Source of the DNA: Avena insularis | Taxonomy: Eukaryota > Streptophyta > Magnoliopsida > Poales > Poaceae | Assembly (NCBI GenBank): GCA_023614405.1 | Contig: CM042685.1 | Location: 230,805,661 to 230,869,660 of the forward strand | Length of the DNA: 64,000 nucleotides | Reading direction: 5' to 3' | Shown: positions 11,206 to 23,655 of the stretch, in pieces | How the letters are laid out: each line of letters starts with the position of its first letter | Position numbering within the stretch: the stretch's first letter is position 1 | Notes under the pieces: model-generated | What the model was told of the DNA's origin: nothing | Database searches by the model: none | The model's input: only the letters and a program-made list of their open reading frames with translations | Position numbers and translations under genes: made by a program

Positions 11206-11960
11206 TTCGTGCCTTACAGTGTTGTGCCACGTGCTCCTTATACTCCAAGGTATTCTGGATATGCTCCTCGTTCGAATACTGCTCCAAACAATGCTGGTGG
11301 ATCAAATTATCCTACTGCTGGCACTGGATCAGGTACTATCTGCTTCAATTGTCGCCAGCCTGGCCACTATGCAAGAGAGTGTCCTCAAAAGAGTGCTGCT
11401 GAGAAGGCACAACCCCCAAAGAAGAATGATAAGTACAAAGGTGCTGGAAGAGGTCGCCTGAACCATATCTCTGCTGAGCAGGCTCAGGAAGATCCAAGCG
11501 TCATCATGGGTACGCTTCGTATCAATCAAATTCTAGCTAAAGTTTTGTTTGATTCTGGAGCATCGCATTCATTCTTGTCACAAGCTTTAGCTCAAATGCA
11601 TGGGATAAGTTTTGAGGGGTTGTCCGTTGCTCTGCTAGTTCAGTCCCTGGTTCTAGGTGGTGTTCCAACCTGGTTAGTCATGGGAATATAATCGAAGTTG
11701 CATTTCAACTTTTCCCCGATTCTTTGATCGCCCTCAAGTCAACTGACATTGGCATCATTTTGGGCATGGACTGGTTGACCCGCTATCAAGCTATCCTCGA
11801 TTGTACAACCAAGTCAGTGACTCTGACTAGTCATGTTGGCATAACAGTCAAGTATTGGACCGTAGGGTCACTGTCTCCTTCAGCTGTTTCTATTCCTGAA
11901 TCAGAGTTGTATGCTCTTGAAGTTCTACCTCCATTAGAGATCCAAGATGTTTTCGTGGTC
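11206..11960 (+). pseudogene. V gag C-terminus and aspartic protease
   Basis: The gag zinc knuckle CFNCRQPGHYAREC (C-x2-C-x4-H-x4-C) lies at 11341-11382. The following basic linker leads into the protease, whose catalytic LFDSGASHSFLS is centred on DSGA at 11551-11562. A frameshift near 11690 breaks the protease; the frame resumes at 11724 with a GMDWL motif. In the living element this region binds RNA and cleaves the polyprotein. The N-terminal capsid part has been lost to the left. The frame continues left into the Angela LTR only by chance. Confidence 0.85.
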
Positions 11961-12815
11961 TGTGAGTTTCTGGATGTCTTTCCTGAGGAGTTACCTGGCA
12001 TGCCACCTGATCGAAGTGTGGAGTTTGTCACAGAGTTAGTTCCTGGAACTGCTCCTGTTTCTAAAAGACCCTATCGTATGCCTCCTCATGATCTTATGGA
12101 GTTGAAGAAGCAACTAGAGGAGTTAGAAGGAAAAGAATACATTTAGCCCAGCACATCTTCTTGGGGATGTCCTACCATCATTGTCAAGAAGCGGGATACC
12201 AATATACCGCGTCTGGTTGTGGATTATCGCCCACTTAATGCTGTGACTATTAAGAATAAGTATCCCCTCCCTAGGATCAATGATCTCTTTGATCAGTTAA
12301 GTGGTGCCACTGTCTTTTCCAAAATGGATTTAAGGTCAGGGTATCACCAGATAAAGATCCGTATGGAAGATATTCCAAAGACTGATTTCACCACTCGTTA
12401 TGGTCTTTACGAGTATACAGTCATGTCCTTTGGTCTTACCAATGCTCCAGCCACTTTCATGCGGCTTATGAACTCTATCTTCATGGAGTATATTGACAAG
12501 TTCGTCGTGGTCTACATCGATGATATTCTGGTCTATTCCAAGACTGAAGAAGAGCACGATGAACATCTTCGTTTGGTGTTGACAAAACTTTGAGAACATC
12601 ATCTCTATGCCAAGTTCTCCAAATGTGAGTTTTGGTTACAAGAGCTCGTATTCCTTGGTCATGTTTTTTCCGCTCAAGGGGTTGCAGTTATCCCTGATAA
12701 AGTCCAAACTATCCTCGACTGGGAGTCTCCCAAATTCGTCAAGGATGTCCGAAGTTTTCTAGGGATGGCTGGTTATTAACGTCGATTCATCGAGAACTTA
12801 TCTAGGATTGCAAAG
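11961..12815 (+). pseudogene. V reverse transcriptase
   Basis: The family landmarks appear in order: FPEELPGMPPDR at the start, [22 protein letters not shown] (motif A), [11 protein letters not shown], and the catalytic [12 protein letters not shown] with YIDD at 12513-12524. Then come [20 protein letters not shown] and a [10 protein letters not shown] stretch. Stops interrupt it at about 12144 (TAG), 12591 (TGA) and 12777 (TAA, in GY*RRF). The catalytic residues survive, but full-length translation is impossible. Confidence 0.9.
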
Positions 12816-13420
12816 CCGATGACTGATCTTCTTAAGAAGGATAAGAAGTTTGAATGGTCTGATAAGGCTGAAGAAAGCTTCCAGATGTTGAAAACCAAGT
12901 TAACAACAGCTCCGGTGCTGGTTCTTCCGGACACTAGCAAAGACTGTGTAGTCTTCTGCGATGCTTCTCGCCAAGGTCTCGGATGTGTGTTAATGCAAGA
13001 TGGGCATGTGGTGGCTTATTCCTCCCTTCATCTAAAACCACATGAGAACAACTACCCAACTCATGATTTGAGCTTGCAGCTGTTGTTCATGCTCTTAAGC
13101 AATGGCGACATTACCTTCTTGGTAGTCATTGCGAGTTATACTCGGATCATCAGAGTTTGAAGTATCTTTTCACACAACCTGATCTGAATCTCAGGCAAAG
13201 AAGATGGTTGGAACTCATCAAGGACTATGATTTGGGTCTCAACTATCAACCTGACAAAGCCAATGGCATTGCTGATGCGCTGAGCCGTAAATCTTATTGC
13301 AACACCCTGATGATCAAACAAGCACAACCTTCTCTTCATGAGGAATTTGCTCGATTGAATCTTGAAGTAGTTCCTCGTGGATTCCTTTCTACCCTTGAAG
13401 TGAAGTCTTCTATATAGGAT
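12816..13420 (+). pseudogene. V RNase H
   Basis: Starting at [15 protein letters not shown], the frame reads through [17 protein letters not shown] (catalytic Asp) and [22 protein letters not shown] frameshift around 13080 disrupts the [15 protein letters not shown] motif; the frame resumes as [18 protein letters not shown] and ends with ADALSRKS near 13290. This is the single RNase H expected of a chromovirus, without the extra archaeal-type domain seen in elements Y and S. A TAG near 13416 follows. Confidence 0.88.
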
Positions 13421-14343
13421 GAAATCAAGCTTGCTCAGAAGAATGATTTTAAAGTTGCTAAAATCAAAGGGAACATTGCTAGCGGGGTTGCTAAGTGTTT
13501 CTCTATTGATAATCAAGGCATCGTCTACTTTGGCAATCGTTTGGTAGTACCAAAGAGGACAAAGTTGAGGGATTTAATTCTCCGAGAGGCTCATGAGTCA
13601 CCTCTTTCTATCCACCCTGGAGGTACCAAGATGTATCGCGATCTTCGTCAAAGATTCTAGTGGTATGGTATGAAGAAGGATATCGCTCGTTTTGTTGCTG
13701 AATGTGTCGTTTGCCGTCGCGTCAAAGCTGAGCACCAAAGACCCGCTGGTCTCCTGCAACCACATAAAATCCCTGAGTGGAAATGGGATGAAGTTGGTAT
13801 GGATTTCATGACTAGTCTTCCTAAGACTCAAAAAGGAAATAATGCCATCTGGGTAATCGTGGACTATCTGTCCAAGGTTGCTCACTTCCTACCTGTTCGT
13901 GAGAGCATTACTGCTAATCAATTGGCTGATATGTATATCTCTCGAATAGTTGTCCTTCATGGGGTACCAAAGAAAATCGTATCTGATCGAGGGAGTTTGT
14001 TCACCTCAAGGTTCTGGGCAAGTTTCCAACAAGCTATGGGAACTCGTCTGTCCTTCAGTACAGCTTATCATCCTAGTGCCAGTGGCCAGACCGAAAGAGT
14101 AAATCAAATTCTTGAAGACATGCTAAGAGCGTGTGTCATATCTTTTGGCAAGGACTGGGAGAAATGACTTCCTTTTGCTGAATTCTCCTATAACAACAGT
14201 TATCAGTCCAGTATATAAATGGCACATTTCCAGTTCTTATATGGAATAACTTGTCATACTCCTTTGAACTGGTCAGAAACCGACGAAAGGAAGTTCTTTG
14301 GTCCGGATATGATCCATGAAGCAGAAGATCAAGTTCGCATCAT
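13421..14343 (+). pseudogene. V integrase
   Basis: The zinc-binding HHCC region has H..H in LREAHESPLSIHPGG and C..C in ECVVCRRVK (about 13700-13720). The catalytic core gives the three acidic residues in VGMDFMTSLPK, VSDRGSLFTSRF and SGQTERVNQILEDML. Stops occur at about 13658 (TAG), 14165 (TGA) and 14216 (TAA). At 14344 the frame runs into a 68-bp patch assembled from neighbouring sequence. The catalytic triad is preserved despite the nonsense changes. Confidence 0.88.
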
Positions 14344-14411
14344 TTGAATATGAAGTTGGTCCGGATAAGATCAAGCTACTCTCCTATAACAACAGTTATC
14401 AGTCCAGTATA
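14344..14411 (+). repeat. Templated patchwork inserted in V integrase
   Basis: Between codons for DQVRII and TAQSRQ the expected few codons are replaced by 68 bp built from three nearby pieces. Bases 14344-14360 equal 14464-14480, 14359-14374 resemble 14300-14314, and 14381-14411 equal 14185-14215 (31 bp without mismatch). All pieces are in direct orientation and come from within about 200 bp on either side. This looks like filler DNA from template switching during break repair. Confidence 0.85.
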
Positions 14412-14910
14412 GAAACTGCCCAGTCTCGCCAGAAAAGCTATCATGATCATCACCATCAACATGTTGAATATGAAGTTGGTGATCAAGCTTATCTTCGGGT
14501 CACTCCTTTGAAGGGTGTCCATCGTTTCGGTATCAAAGGCAAACTAGCTCCTCGCTATGTTGGTCCTTTTTGCGTTCTTTCCAAGCAAGGTAAACTTGCA
14601 TATTACTTGGAGTTACCTGCTAGCTTTCCTGAGGTGCATGATGTCTTTCATGTGTCTCAACTCAAGTGTTGCTTCAAATACCCTGTCCGTGGTGTTGATC
14701 ATCAAACTCTTGATCTCCAGAAGGATCTGACTTATCTTGAGTATCCTATTCGTATCCTTGATGAAACCAAGCGCAAAACTCGTCGTCAAAACATCAAGTT
14801 TCTGAAAGTTTAGTGGTCTCATTGCTCTGAGGATGAAGCAACCTGGGAACGAGAAGATCGTCTTAGATCTGAGTACCCTGCCTTCTTTTCTAAAACTTAG
14901 GAATCTCGGG
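14412..14910 (+). pseudogene. V integrase C-terminus with chromodomain-like end
   Basis: The frame reads TAQSRQKSYHDHHH, GDQAYLRVTPLKGVHRFG, GKLAPRYVGPF, then the YPVRGVDHQTLDL linker and the chromodomain-like RILDETKRKTRRQNIKFLKV, SEDEATWEREDRLRSEYPAFF. In chromoviruses this C-terminal module is thought to guide integration to particular chromatin. A TAG at 14811-14813 falls inside it and another stop comes near 14898. The tail ESR-EILVRGVEL immediately before the polypurine tract is the usual Tekay polyprotein end. Confidence 0.85.
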
Positions 14911-14923
14911 TCGAGATTCTTGT

Positions 14924-14936
14924 AAGAGGGGTAGAG
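14924..14936 (+). promoter_or_regulatory. Polypurine tract of element V
   Basis: AAGAGGGGTAGAG lies one base before the 3' LTR start TGTAACAGCCC at 14938. Confidence 0.8.
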
Positions 14937-14937
14937 C

Positions 14938-17900
14938 TGTAACAGCCCAAGTTTGTAATATATGTAACTAGTACCTAAGCATTGCATGCATCTGTTTAAA
15001 TCACTAAAATGCTTGCATGAGATCAAGTGAGTGGATTAAATGCAAATCCAAAACCCTAATTTTCCCTCTCTCTCTAAAACCACATTCAAATGGTGTTTGG
15101 ATTTTGAAAATTACAAAATAAAGGAGACCAAATGGTTTACAAGGGCCTTTGTATATTTTGTAAACTTTATTAAAGTCTCTAGTATTTTTAATTGTGCAAA
15201 ACAGATTTCAATTGAGATTTACAAAAGACAAAACTGAAATCAGAAAAAGAAAAGAGTTCCTGGAAATAAAACAGTGCAGCAGCCGCAGATGGGCCGTGGC
15301 CCATCTCCCTCCCCTCTCTTTTTCGCCCGAGAGCAGCAGCCAGCAACCTAGGTCGGCCCACCTGGGGCCCAATAGCCCATGCACTGGCTTCAGCGTTTTG
15401 TCGCTTTCGTCCCGGCGAGCTGCTCATCACACTGACCGCTCGATGCCGTCAGCCACTACGATGCGTTCCGCCGCCCCCGGTGGAGGATAAGACCCATGCG
15501 CACGTCTCTCTCTCGCCCTTATCCTCTCCCCTCTCGCGCTCTCTCCTCCTATCTGCGCCGCGCCCGAAACTCTAACACCATCGGACCCCGTCGTTCGCCA
15601 CCGTCTCGAGCTGCCCTAAGCCAAGACGATGTGTCTGAGAGCTCTGTCGTGCTGCACAACGTCACCCTGCCAAAGGAATCGAGACGCCGAGCCCCGTTTC
15701 CCCCCGACGAGCTTGTCTTACCCGACATCGGTTGCCGTCGATTCAGCGCCCTCAGACCATGCCAAGCCTCCCCGACCTTGCCAATCGCTTCTAGGTGAGC
15801 TCGCGGTCCTCGTGGACCATCTCCCTGCCTTCCTTTCGCCTTGCTTTGGATCTGTTCCATCAACTTGTGAGCTCTGCCGCCAGAAACCGTCCGTGCCGCC
15901 GCTCCGGCGACCAAAACGAGGCGGCGCCGCCAGGTTTAGGTTCCCCTCGGTGAGCTGATTCAAATGCGCTAGCCCTAGCAGTCCCGCGTGCTCGCAGTCG
16001 CCATTTGCCGCTGCCGCCTGTGTGTGTTCCCTGGCGAGCCCATGTGGAGCCTACGTGGCTCCTGCGTGGCGTCCACGTGATGCCTGCGTGACCAGGTCCC
16101 ACCCGTCAGCCTCTCTGGCTAGACCCAGCCAGAGTGTAGAAAGCCCTGGCCCCACTTTGCGGGTGTGTCTGCTAATGTGGCTTTGGGGCCCCCAGTCAAC
16201 CACTGTTGCTAGGTGTGTCTGGGTATAAAAAGTTTTTTCTATTTGGTTTAAATATTTCTGAATTTTATATAAACTTGTAAATTCAATATCTTTTAATTTA
16301 TAAGTCCAAAAAATACAAATAATATATCAAAATGTTCAGAAAAATGAGAACTACCTCTTTAAGATATAATCATGCATTGTTCAACAACTTTAATAGAAAT
16401 CTTAATTAGAAGAACATAGTAACCCCTCACATGTGATTCCGGAGTTTCCCCGAGTTAGGGTTTTCAACCCTCGAAACCCCGTTTAAGCTGTCAAGCATGT
16501 CTTAGGGTTTAATTTCAATGCTATTTAACTTGTCATATCATCATCCTTGTTTGAGCATTGCCTCGATGCCATGTCTTGATTGTTGCCTTTCTTTCCGCTA
16601 TTGGTTCTTCGCGATAGGATCCGAACCTGAGGTTGAAGTCAACAACACCGAAGATCCATACGTGTTTACTGACGGACAAGGAAAGCGTAGCCTCTCATTC
16701 TGAACCTACTTTTACAAAGTATATTACTTTCTCGCTATAAAGCACACGATTCCAATGTGGTCTTTTGTCAGTAGTTAGTGTTACCTATCTGCTGCATAGT
16801 TTCCCTGTTGTAGCCTTATACTCCTGATCCATTGCTCCTAGCATACCTAGGTCTGGCATCTGAGCATTGCTAGAGCTTATGAGATCGACAGCTTAGCCAT
16901 GCATAGTAACAATGACTGATCTATCCAAATGATGAATCAGAGATGCCAGAGAATCTAGAAAGGAAGGAGATGGTGACATCCTCGAAGGATTTTAACTAAA
17001 TATGCTAAGGCTTGTATGGGAGGCCACGTTGGGTGTGGTATTTGTAGTCCCATGCTCGCCACCACTAGGAACTGAGTTCTTGCCTTTGGAACCGAGACGA
17101 GCGTACAACCACACGGGGCCTGGAAAACCCCATGAGCAACTAACTTGCCTAGTAGATTCCATGAGTCACATAGTTCGGGCTTTCCATTTTGCATACGCAT
17201 TAAAAACGTTTTCGAAAGAGGAGGTGATGGACGTGCATCATAACAGGTAGGGAAGCATGGACCGGGTTGCTTGGGGTGGATGGAGCCCCTGGTAAACCAA
17301 CCTCGCCTCACATCTTTAAGTACCGGCTTTGGGATTTGACCCGTTACGGTGGAACCATACTTATTGCGTGACTCATGGTCTCGGCGAAAGCAAGGTAAAG
17401 GTCGTGGTCAACCACCCTCTGTCGGCCTTCCAAGGAAGAGGGCTAATAATATTTGGCATTAAGAGTCAGTCGGTACGTGTGGGTAAAGTTGTACACCCTT
17501 GTAGGGTATTAATCTTTTCGAAAAGCCGTGTTCACGGTTATGAATGCTTGGTAACCAAATTCTAAGATCATAGATAACTTTAACCATGATAAAAATTCTT
17601 GATCCACGTGTACTTAAGGATGCTTCCTCTAGGTCGAGGGGGTGATCCTAGATAGGAGGTTCTAATGAAGCTGGTGGTTATCAAGATGTGATGAACAAGA
17701 TGAAGAAGTCGCTATCTTATCCCTTTTAAAAGATTCTGAGTAGACGAGCCTCTTCTCTCTTGTTTAAAAATAAAGATTGCTTTCCGCAAACGTAAATCCA
17801 GAGAAAGCCTTTCTAGCCAGAGCATGTAGATACTAGGTTATCTAAGTCTTGCGGAGTACATTCTCATACTTAGCCTTGCGCCATTGTTGTTTTTTTACAG

Positions 17901-18263
17901 AGGATCTGGTTGCAACTGAAGGTGGCTTCTACGTTGACATCGACGAGTAGTTGGGGGTCCCAGGTAGTAGCCTGAGGACTATGGGATGGACGTCGCTTTT
18001 GCTTATGGACTCTTAGTCCCTTTGCTAAGTTGTTGTGTAGAACAACATATTTTGCTTTCGGTGTGTGATGTAATGTTGGGTCTATGACCTCTGGTTTGTA
18101 ATAACTCTAATATCTTACTCTATTAAGAGTTTAAACTTATGTTGTTGAATCCCTGTGTTCTGTATTGTTACCGAATCATATTGTGATCTTCCGTGTTTGG
18201 AGTTGAACTTATCTTAGATGGTGATCTGAGGTTAGTTTAACACTAATACCGGTAGGTGCTACA
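14938..18263 (+). repeat. 3' LTR of element V
   Basis: The LTR begins TGTAACAGCCC and ends GGTAGGTGCTACA, 3,326 bp with TG and CA termini. The middle (about 15250-16200) is GC-rich and yields many short frames on both strands that are not conserved genes. The five bases after it, CTTTG, should be the target duplication, but the left copy is outside or deleted. The LTR style (TGTAACAGCCC, more than 3 kb) agrees with the Tekay lineage. Confidence 0.85.
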
Positions 18264-18562
18264 CTTTGGATCCATGCACCATGAAGAAGGGCATGTAGCC
18301 GGTGGCGCTGTTTGGTGTTGTGTGTAGGCTCCAAAGGATAGATGGTAGCTCATCTACCCATGCTCCTGCCAATCGTTCGAGTGGGTACAGCAGTTGCTTC
18401 TTGATTCCGTTGCAGACGAGGCCGTTAGCCTTTTTGACCCGCTCGTTTGTTTGCGGATGCGCCACAGAGGCGTATGTGACATTGATGCCAAGTCCTTCGT
18501 AGAAGTCTCGAAACTCCTTCGAGGTGAAGTTTGTGTCATTGTCGGTTATGATGCTGTGAGGC
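18264..18562 (-). pseudogene. Y integrase, C-terminal half
   Basis: The minus strand reads HSIITDNDTNFTSKEF (second catalytic Asp), VAHPQTNERVKKANG, then AGAWVDELPSILWSLHTTPNSATGYMPFF. In relatives the third segment is NGQVERANG, whose Glu completes the D,D,E triad; here the position is Lys, so the enzyme was dead even without the insertions. The frame is cut on the left by element V and on the right by element X, where it continues at 30691. Confidence 0.88.
18558..18562. repeat. Target-site duplication of X, left copy (GAGGC)
   Basis: GAGGC here and at 30691-30695 flank the two outer ends of X. Removing X and one copy rejoins the integrase frame of Y exactly. Confidence 0.95.
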
Positions 18563-21500
18563 TGTAAGATTCCCAACCTTTAATAAGGTAGAGATCCCTG
18601 TGTTTACAATGCTAGTCCCTGGATCAATAGCTAGCATCCACAGTTTAAGATGTAATATCAAGAAACAAAGGTCATAATACAACTTTATAACCAGGAATAA
18701 AATAATTCATTACATCTTACATAGCTCATTTGGCTATCTTATTACAATGCAGCAGAATATCTATATAGCATGGAGTCCTTCATCTTCAAAGTGCCACAGG
18801 CAATCATGTTGGTTGTAGACTTGTAATCCTATTCAACACACTTCACTAACATCAAACAAACGTGCAACATAATAAGTTACAGCCACAAGGGTCAATACAT
18901 TTGAATTGTATTGTCAAGTTTTACTACTATGTAGAAATAAGTGGATCCTATCATTTACATGCATATTTGGCTAGGTAGGGTTTAGGCTCTTTTGCAGAAA
19001 GCAATATAGTTTTATCCTATCTTTTCAAAATAGTTTTTGATCTTTTGTCAAATCTTTCTGAACTTCTTGGAAAACTCCAAGTGCTTCAAATCCCTTGTTG
19101 TCACCATGAAGTTTTACTTTGAGAAATTGAAATGTCGAGATCCTCCATAGCTTCAGGCCTTAGTTGCTCAGTATTGTCCATAACCGGGGACACGGCTAAG
19201 TACCTAGAATTTTGATCTTCTGCAGAAGTTGTACACTTTACCCACATGACACAATCTCGTCTTGACGCCACCAGTGGCCGCTGGATAAGTACTCACCAAA
19301 ATGGAGTACTGGCAGATCGAGAATGTGACAAAGTCTTTCCATAGAAGTCCTCCCAATACACAATGCTAGCTTGTCAACCAGGCACCAATGTAGGGATAAA
19401 TTTCCCTTACACAATTCTAGTTAACCTGAAGATGCCAATGCATGGGTCTTCCACTATGTAGTTGACTAAGCCAGAGCCCATTTAGCATGTGGCTGTACAC
19501 GGAAGCCACTGTACGAGAAACATGTTAAATCTCTAAGTCCCTGGGTGGTTTTCTTCTGGTGCACATACAAAAAGATATGGCCATATAAACATGGTTCCTT
19601 TTGTTGCCACCTTGTCCAATCTTGAGTATCCTTGTCCACCCAGGTGGTTCATTGAGTACTTGTTTTATTATATAAAACATATATCTTTCCAACACTTCAT
19701 ATAATCATAACATGTATCCCATACCAAATATATAGCAGGGCTAAGCATACTACAACTACAATGTTTTCACTAAGGAATATATAAGGGTATCCTATTAGGA
19801 TTTAGCATAGCATAAAACATAGTAATCCTTTCCATGCATGTTACAAAAATCCACTAAGTGTAATGAAAATAGTAGGACATGGATGATAGTGTCACTTGCC
19901 TTTTTAGTAGAGAATGATGGTTCACTTCTTGATCTTGCAAATATCACACTCTTCTAATTCCACTACAAATCAATCAAGCAAACACAAATTCAACTAGCAT
20001 TCAAACCATTTCTCACACATAAAATAACAAAAACAAGGACATGCATGCAAGCATGCAAAAGATAGTTTAATTTGCAAAAGTGGTTTATACTAGGCTCTAA
20101 ACTTTATAAAGTTCAAAGTGGTCATTTACTAAAGTGGTAAAACCATTTGTAAAAGGTTTCATCTCATAAACCAAATATTATGATAAGGTGATATTTTATG
20201 TAGTTGAAAATATCTTTTAGCAAAGTAATGATTTTATATTGTTCATCAAATAAGTTGTTAATTCACAAAACTTGGTGTTTAGGGTCAGAAGGTTTGAATC
20301 AAATCATTTCCCAAAGGTTCCACTCAAAAATCATTTCTAAATCATAATCAATATTTTTATTTGACTAGAAATGTGCTAATTCAAATATTTATTCCTTAAC
20401 TTCACAAAATACATTTTTAAAGTCATAAGTTGGTTCGTATGGTCAGTAGGTTCACAAAAAACCATTTTGCAAAGATTTCATCTCAAAAATATATGTAGAA
20501 CAATTTTTATATTCAAATTATGCCTACACAAGTTTCTGCAAATTCAACCAATTTTACAGAAGCAAAACATTAAACAAAGTGCATGGATGCAAAGTACTTG
20601 TTCTGCTGAATCCATTGATATAAAATTTGCAAAATTTGGATGTGTAGAATTAAAGTTATGAATTTTACAAGTTTGCAATTTTAATAGAACATTTTCTGTT
20701 TTTTAAAACGAAATCAGTGCCACGCGGCTCGATCTATTGGCCGGTACCGCTTCATGCGGATCAGCCTATCTGGACCGCAGGATTTCACTTAAATCGCACG
20801 GCTCAGATTGACGCATACCCCTTCGCCTAAATCTATTCTTAGCCGCAAGATTCAGATCCAACGGATGCTATGCGCTTGACCAAGAGTGGGCGGCGCTAGC
20901 GGCGGCGACAGGCGGCGCGGGCTCTGCTCGTGGTGGTTCTAGCGAAGCAGGAAGGAAGGGAGGGAGATGAGATGCTCACAGGGTTCGCAGGGCGATGCTG
21001 AAGCTCAACGTTGTCTTCTCCGTCGAAGGGGCGCTCGGGGTGGGCGGCAATCGCTCGCCGGAGTTGCTCCTGGCGACGGGTGTGCTCAGGCGTCGTCGGA
21101 TGGGGCTACAGGTCACCCTAAGTCAAGCAGAGCATACGATTAGACGCGGGCGAGCGTGGGGAGTAGAGGAGCATCATCGGGAGGTGCTGGGGCGGTCTGA
21201 TCTTACCAGGGGGAGCTCGCCGGAGAAACGGCCGAAGACAGTGGCGCTCTAATGTTGACGAAGCCGAGCTTCTAGAGCGCGCGGGAGCGAGCTGGATTTA
21301 TGGGCAGGGAAAGCGGGGCACGGAATTGGTTGCGGCTTCGTCGGAGCAGTGGCGGTGTAAAAGGAAATTGGGGCAGCCTGGTGGCTCTCTGGCAGCGGGG
21401 TCTGAGGGGAAATGGCGAGGAGGGAGAGGTTCTTAGGAGAGCATGGTCGCAAGAGGAAATTACTGCACCATCAACGCGTATTGACGCCGGCAATCAATCG

Positions 21501-21866
21501 GCAGCAACGGCAGGGGGACGTGGTCGCGGGGTTGAAGACGACGCGCTGGCGGTGGGGTCCATCTGTCAGCGAGGTGGAGGAAGTGGGAGTGGGGCCTGAT
21601 GGTCAGTGACTGCGCGTGTGAGATGCTGGGTAGGAAAACGATTCGCTGAGGGGGGAAAAGATGGGCTGCGAGTGGGCTTGCTAGGCCTGTTTGTTGGAGA
21701 TATGCCCTAGAGGCAATAATAAATTTAGTTATTATTATATCTTTGTGTTTATGATAAATGTTTACATTCATGCTATAATAGTATTAACAAGGAAACATTA
21801 ATACTTGTGTGATTTGTAAACTAAAATAGAGTCCCTAGCAAAGCCTCTTTATAATACTAGCTTGTT

Positions 21867-22496
21867 ACCAGCCGGTTCAGCCACATTTCTCTTGGTTATG
21901 GAAATCTTCTTGTCAGCAAAAACACAAATTCTTCTTCTGGCTCTTACTGCTTGATAGACTCAACACTAGAAACCTTCTGAAAAGTAAATGTTTCTCGCTG
22001 GCATCTTATGACTGTGTCTTCTGTACTGCAATAGTGAAGAAACCAGCCTACATTTGTTTTGGGAATGTTCTTTTGCAAGAGCTCTTGGGCTGAAATTTCT
22101 CAGGTCAATTTGGCTGATCCAACTATCTTTGAAGTGTTAGTCAGTATTAAAAAAGACCTCAATGTCCCTTTTGCAATGGAAATTCTGCTACTTGGAACTT
22201 GGGGCATTTGGATTTGCAGGAATAATGAAATTTTCAATAATCAGCATGCATCGATTGAGACCTGGAAGGCTATTGTAGCCCAGGAATTAAGATGGGTCCT
22301 TTTTAGAATTAAGAAGAAGTATTATCAGAGCCTTAAGGTTTGGATTGAAACTAATTTAGACAGGAGATAGCTGATTAGAATTTATCCCTCTTCTTTGATG
22401 TGGAATGAGTCTTGTAAATATTCTTTTGTAACTCTCTACAATATATAAAAATTGCAGTGGGGTCTTTTTGACCTACTGTTTTACCCTCAAAAAAAA
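21867..22496 (+). mobile_element. 5'-truncated LINE insertion with poly(A) tail
   Basis: A 630-bp fragment ends in an A run (about 22488-22496) and is flanked by 16-bp duplications, ATAATACTAGCTTGTT at 21851-21866 and a one-mismatch copy at 22497-22512. These are the hallmarks of target-primed LINE insertion with 5' truncation. The encoded part is the C-terminal tail of ORF2 (zf-RVT region); an open frame at 22059-22370 contains GTWGIWICRNNEIFN and stops at 22368-22370. The frame upstream of it is shifted. No catalytic domain is included. Confidence 0.92.
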
Positions 22497-23655
22497 ATAA
22501 TACTAGGTTGTTGGTTAATAAATGATTGTGGTTTCCCTATCATGAACATTGAGATGTTATTAACAACAAGATCATATCATTAGGAGAATGATATGGTGGA
22601 CACACTCCTATAGATAAGCGTAGCATAAAGATCAAGTCATTTTAATAGTTCAATTGCTATATGCTTTCTGATACATAGTAACCTAATTCCTTCGACCATG
22701 AGATCATGCATATCACCTTCACCGGAAGGATGCTTTGATGACATCAAACACCACACCGTAACTGGGTGGCTATAAAGGTGGCATTGAGTGTTCGGAAAGT
22801 GTTGGTTGAGACACATGGATCAAGAGTGGGATTTGTCCATCCATATGATGGATAGATATACTCTGGGCCCTCTCGGTGGAATGTCATCCAATTAGCTTGC
22901 AAGCATGTGACTGGCTCACAAGGGGTCACATAGCACGGGAACGAGAAAAGAGTACTTATCAGTAACGAGGTTGAACTAGGTATGCAGAGATACCGACGAT
23001 CATAACCTCGGATAAGTAAACTATCGTGAAACAAAGGGAAATTGGTATCGTATGTAAGTGGTTCATTCGATCGCAAAGTAATCGTAGAAATATGTGGGAG
23101 CCATATGAATTTCCAAATTCCTCTATTGGTTATTGTTCGGAGAAGTGTCTCGATCATGTCCGCATAATTCACGAATCGTAGGGAGACACACTTAAGGATT
23201 CGACGTTGTTTGAGTAGTTATGGAATGATGAGTAAGAGACCGAATGTTGTTTCGGAGTCTCGGATGGGATCCGGGATATAACGAGGAGATCTGGAATGGT
23301 CCGGAGAATAAGATTCATATAAGGAAAGTCCTGTTTCGGGGTTGGAGAATGGTTCCGGTGTTTTCATCGGGAATGTTCTAGAAGGTTCCAGAATGTCCGG
23401 CACTCCGGAGGGGAAGGGTACATGAATGTGTCATAACAAGTTGGAATGATTGCATCATGTACTAGGTGTCATCGCTGAACAAAATAAAGGGTTAAATCAA
23501 ATCCTAGTTTCAAAAGTCAAACGCCAATTTGAAAAGTCAAACGGCTATTTTGTGAGGTGGAGGGAGAGTAGGAAACCTACTTGGGGAGGAGTTCCCTCCC
23601 TCCACCGCCGGCCTTGGAAGCCGAGTTGGGAGGACTCCCTCGGCGCGCCTCCACC

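Larger units (their letters stand above)
11206..18263 (+). mobile_element. Element V: Gypsy chromovirus, Tekay/Del lineage, 5' half missing
   Basis: The domain order zinc knuckle, protease, reverse transcriptase, RNase H, integrase and chromodomain-like C-terminus is followed by a polypurine tract and a 3' LTR starting TGTAACAGCCC. The long LTR (3.3 kb), the single polyprotein and the terminal EATWERED-type chromodomain point to the Tekay (Del) lineage. The right flank from 18264 is the integrase of element Y, so V inserted into Y. The left end is cut by the Angela-like LTR, and no 5' LTR or N-terminal gag is found further left. The coding part carries about ten stops or frameshifts. Confidence 0.85.

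Noticed and set aside
15190..16230. Overlapping frames of 80-120 codons on both strands in the V LTR
   Set aside because: They lie in the GC-rich centre of an LTR, in all phases at once, with no domain. GC richness and few stops explain them.
20995..21660. Frames in the X LTR that could be a small gene
   Set aside because: The sister LTR (29160-29990) carries indels that shift these frames, so there is no conserved product.
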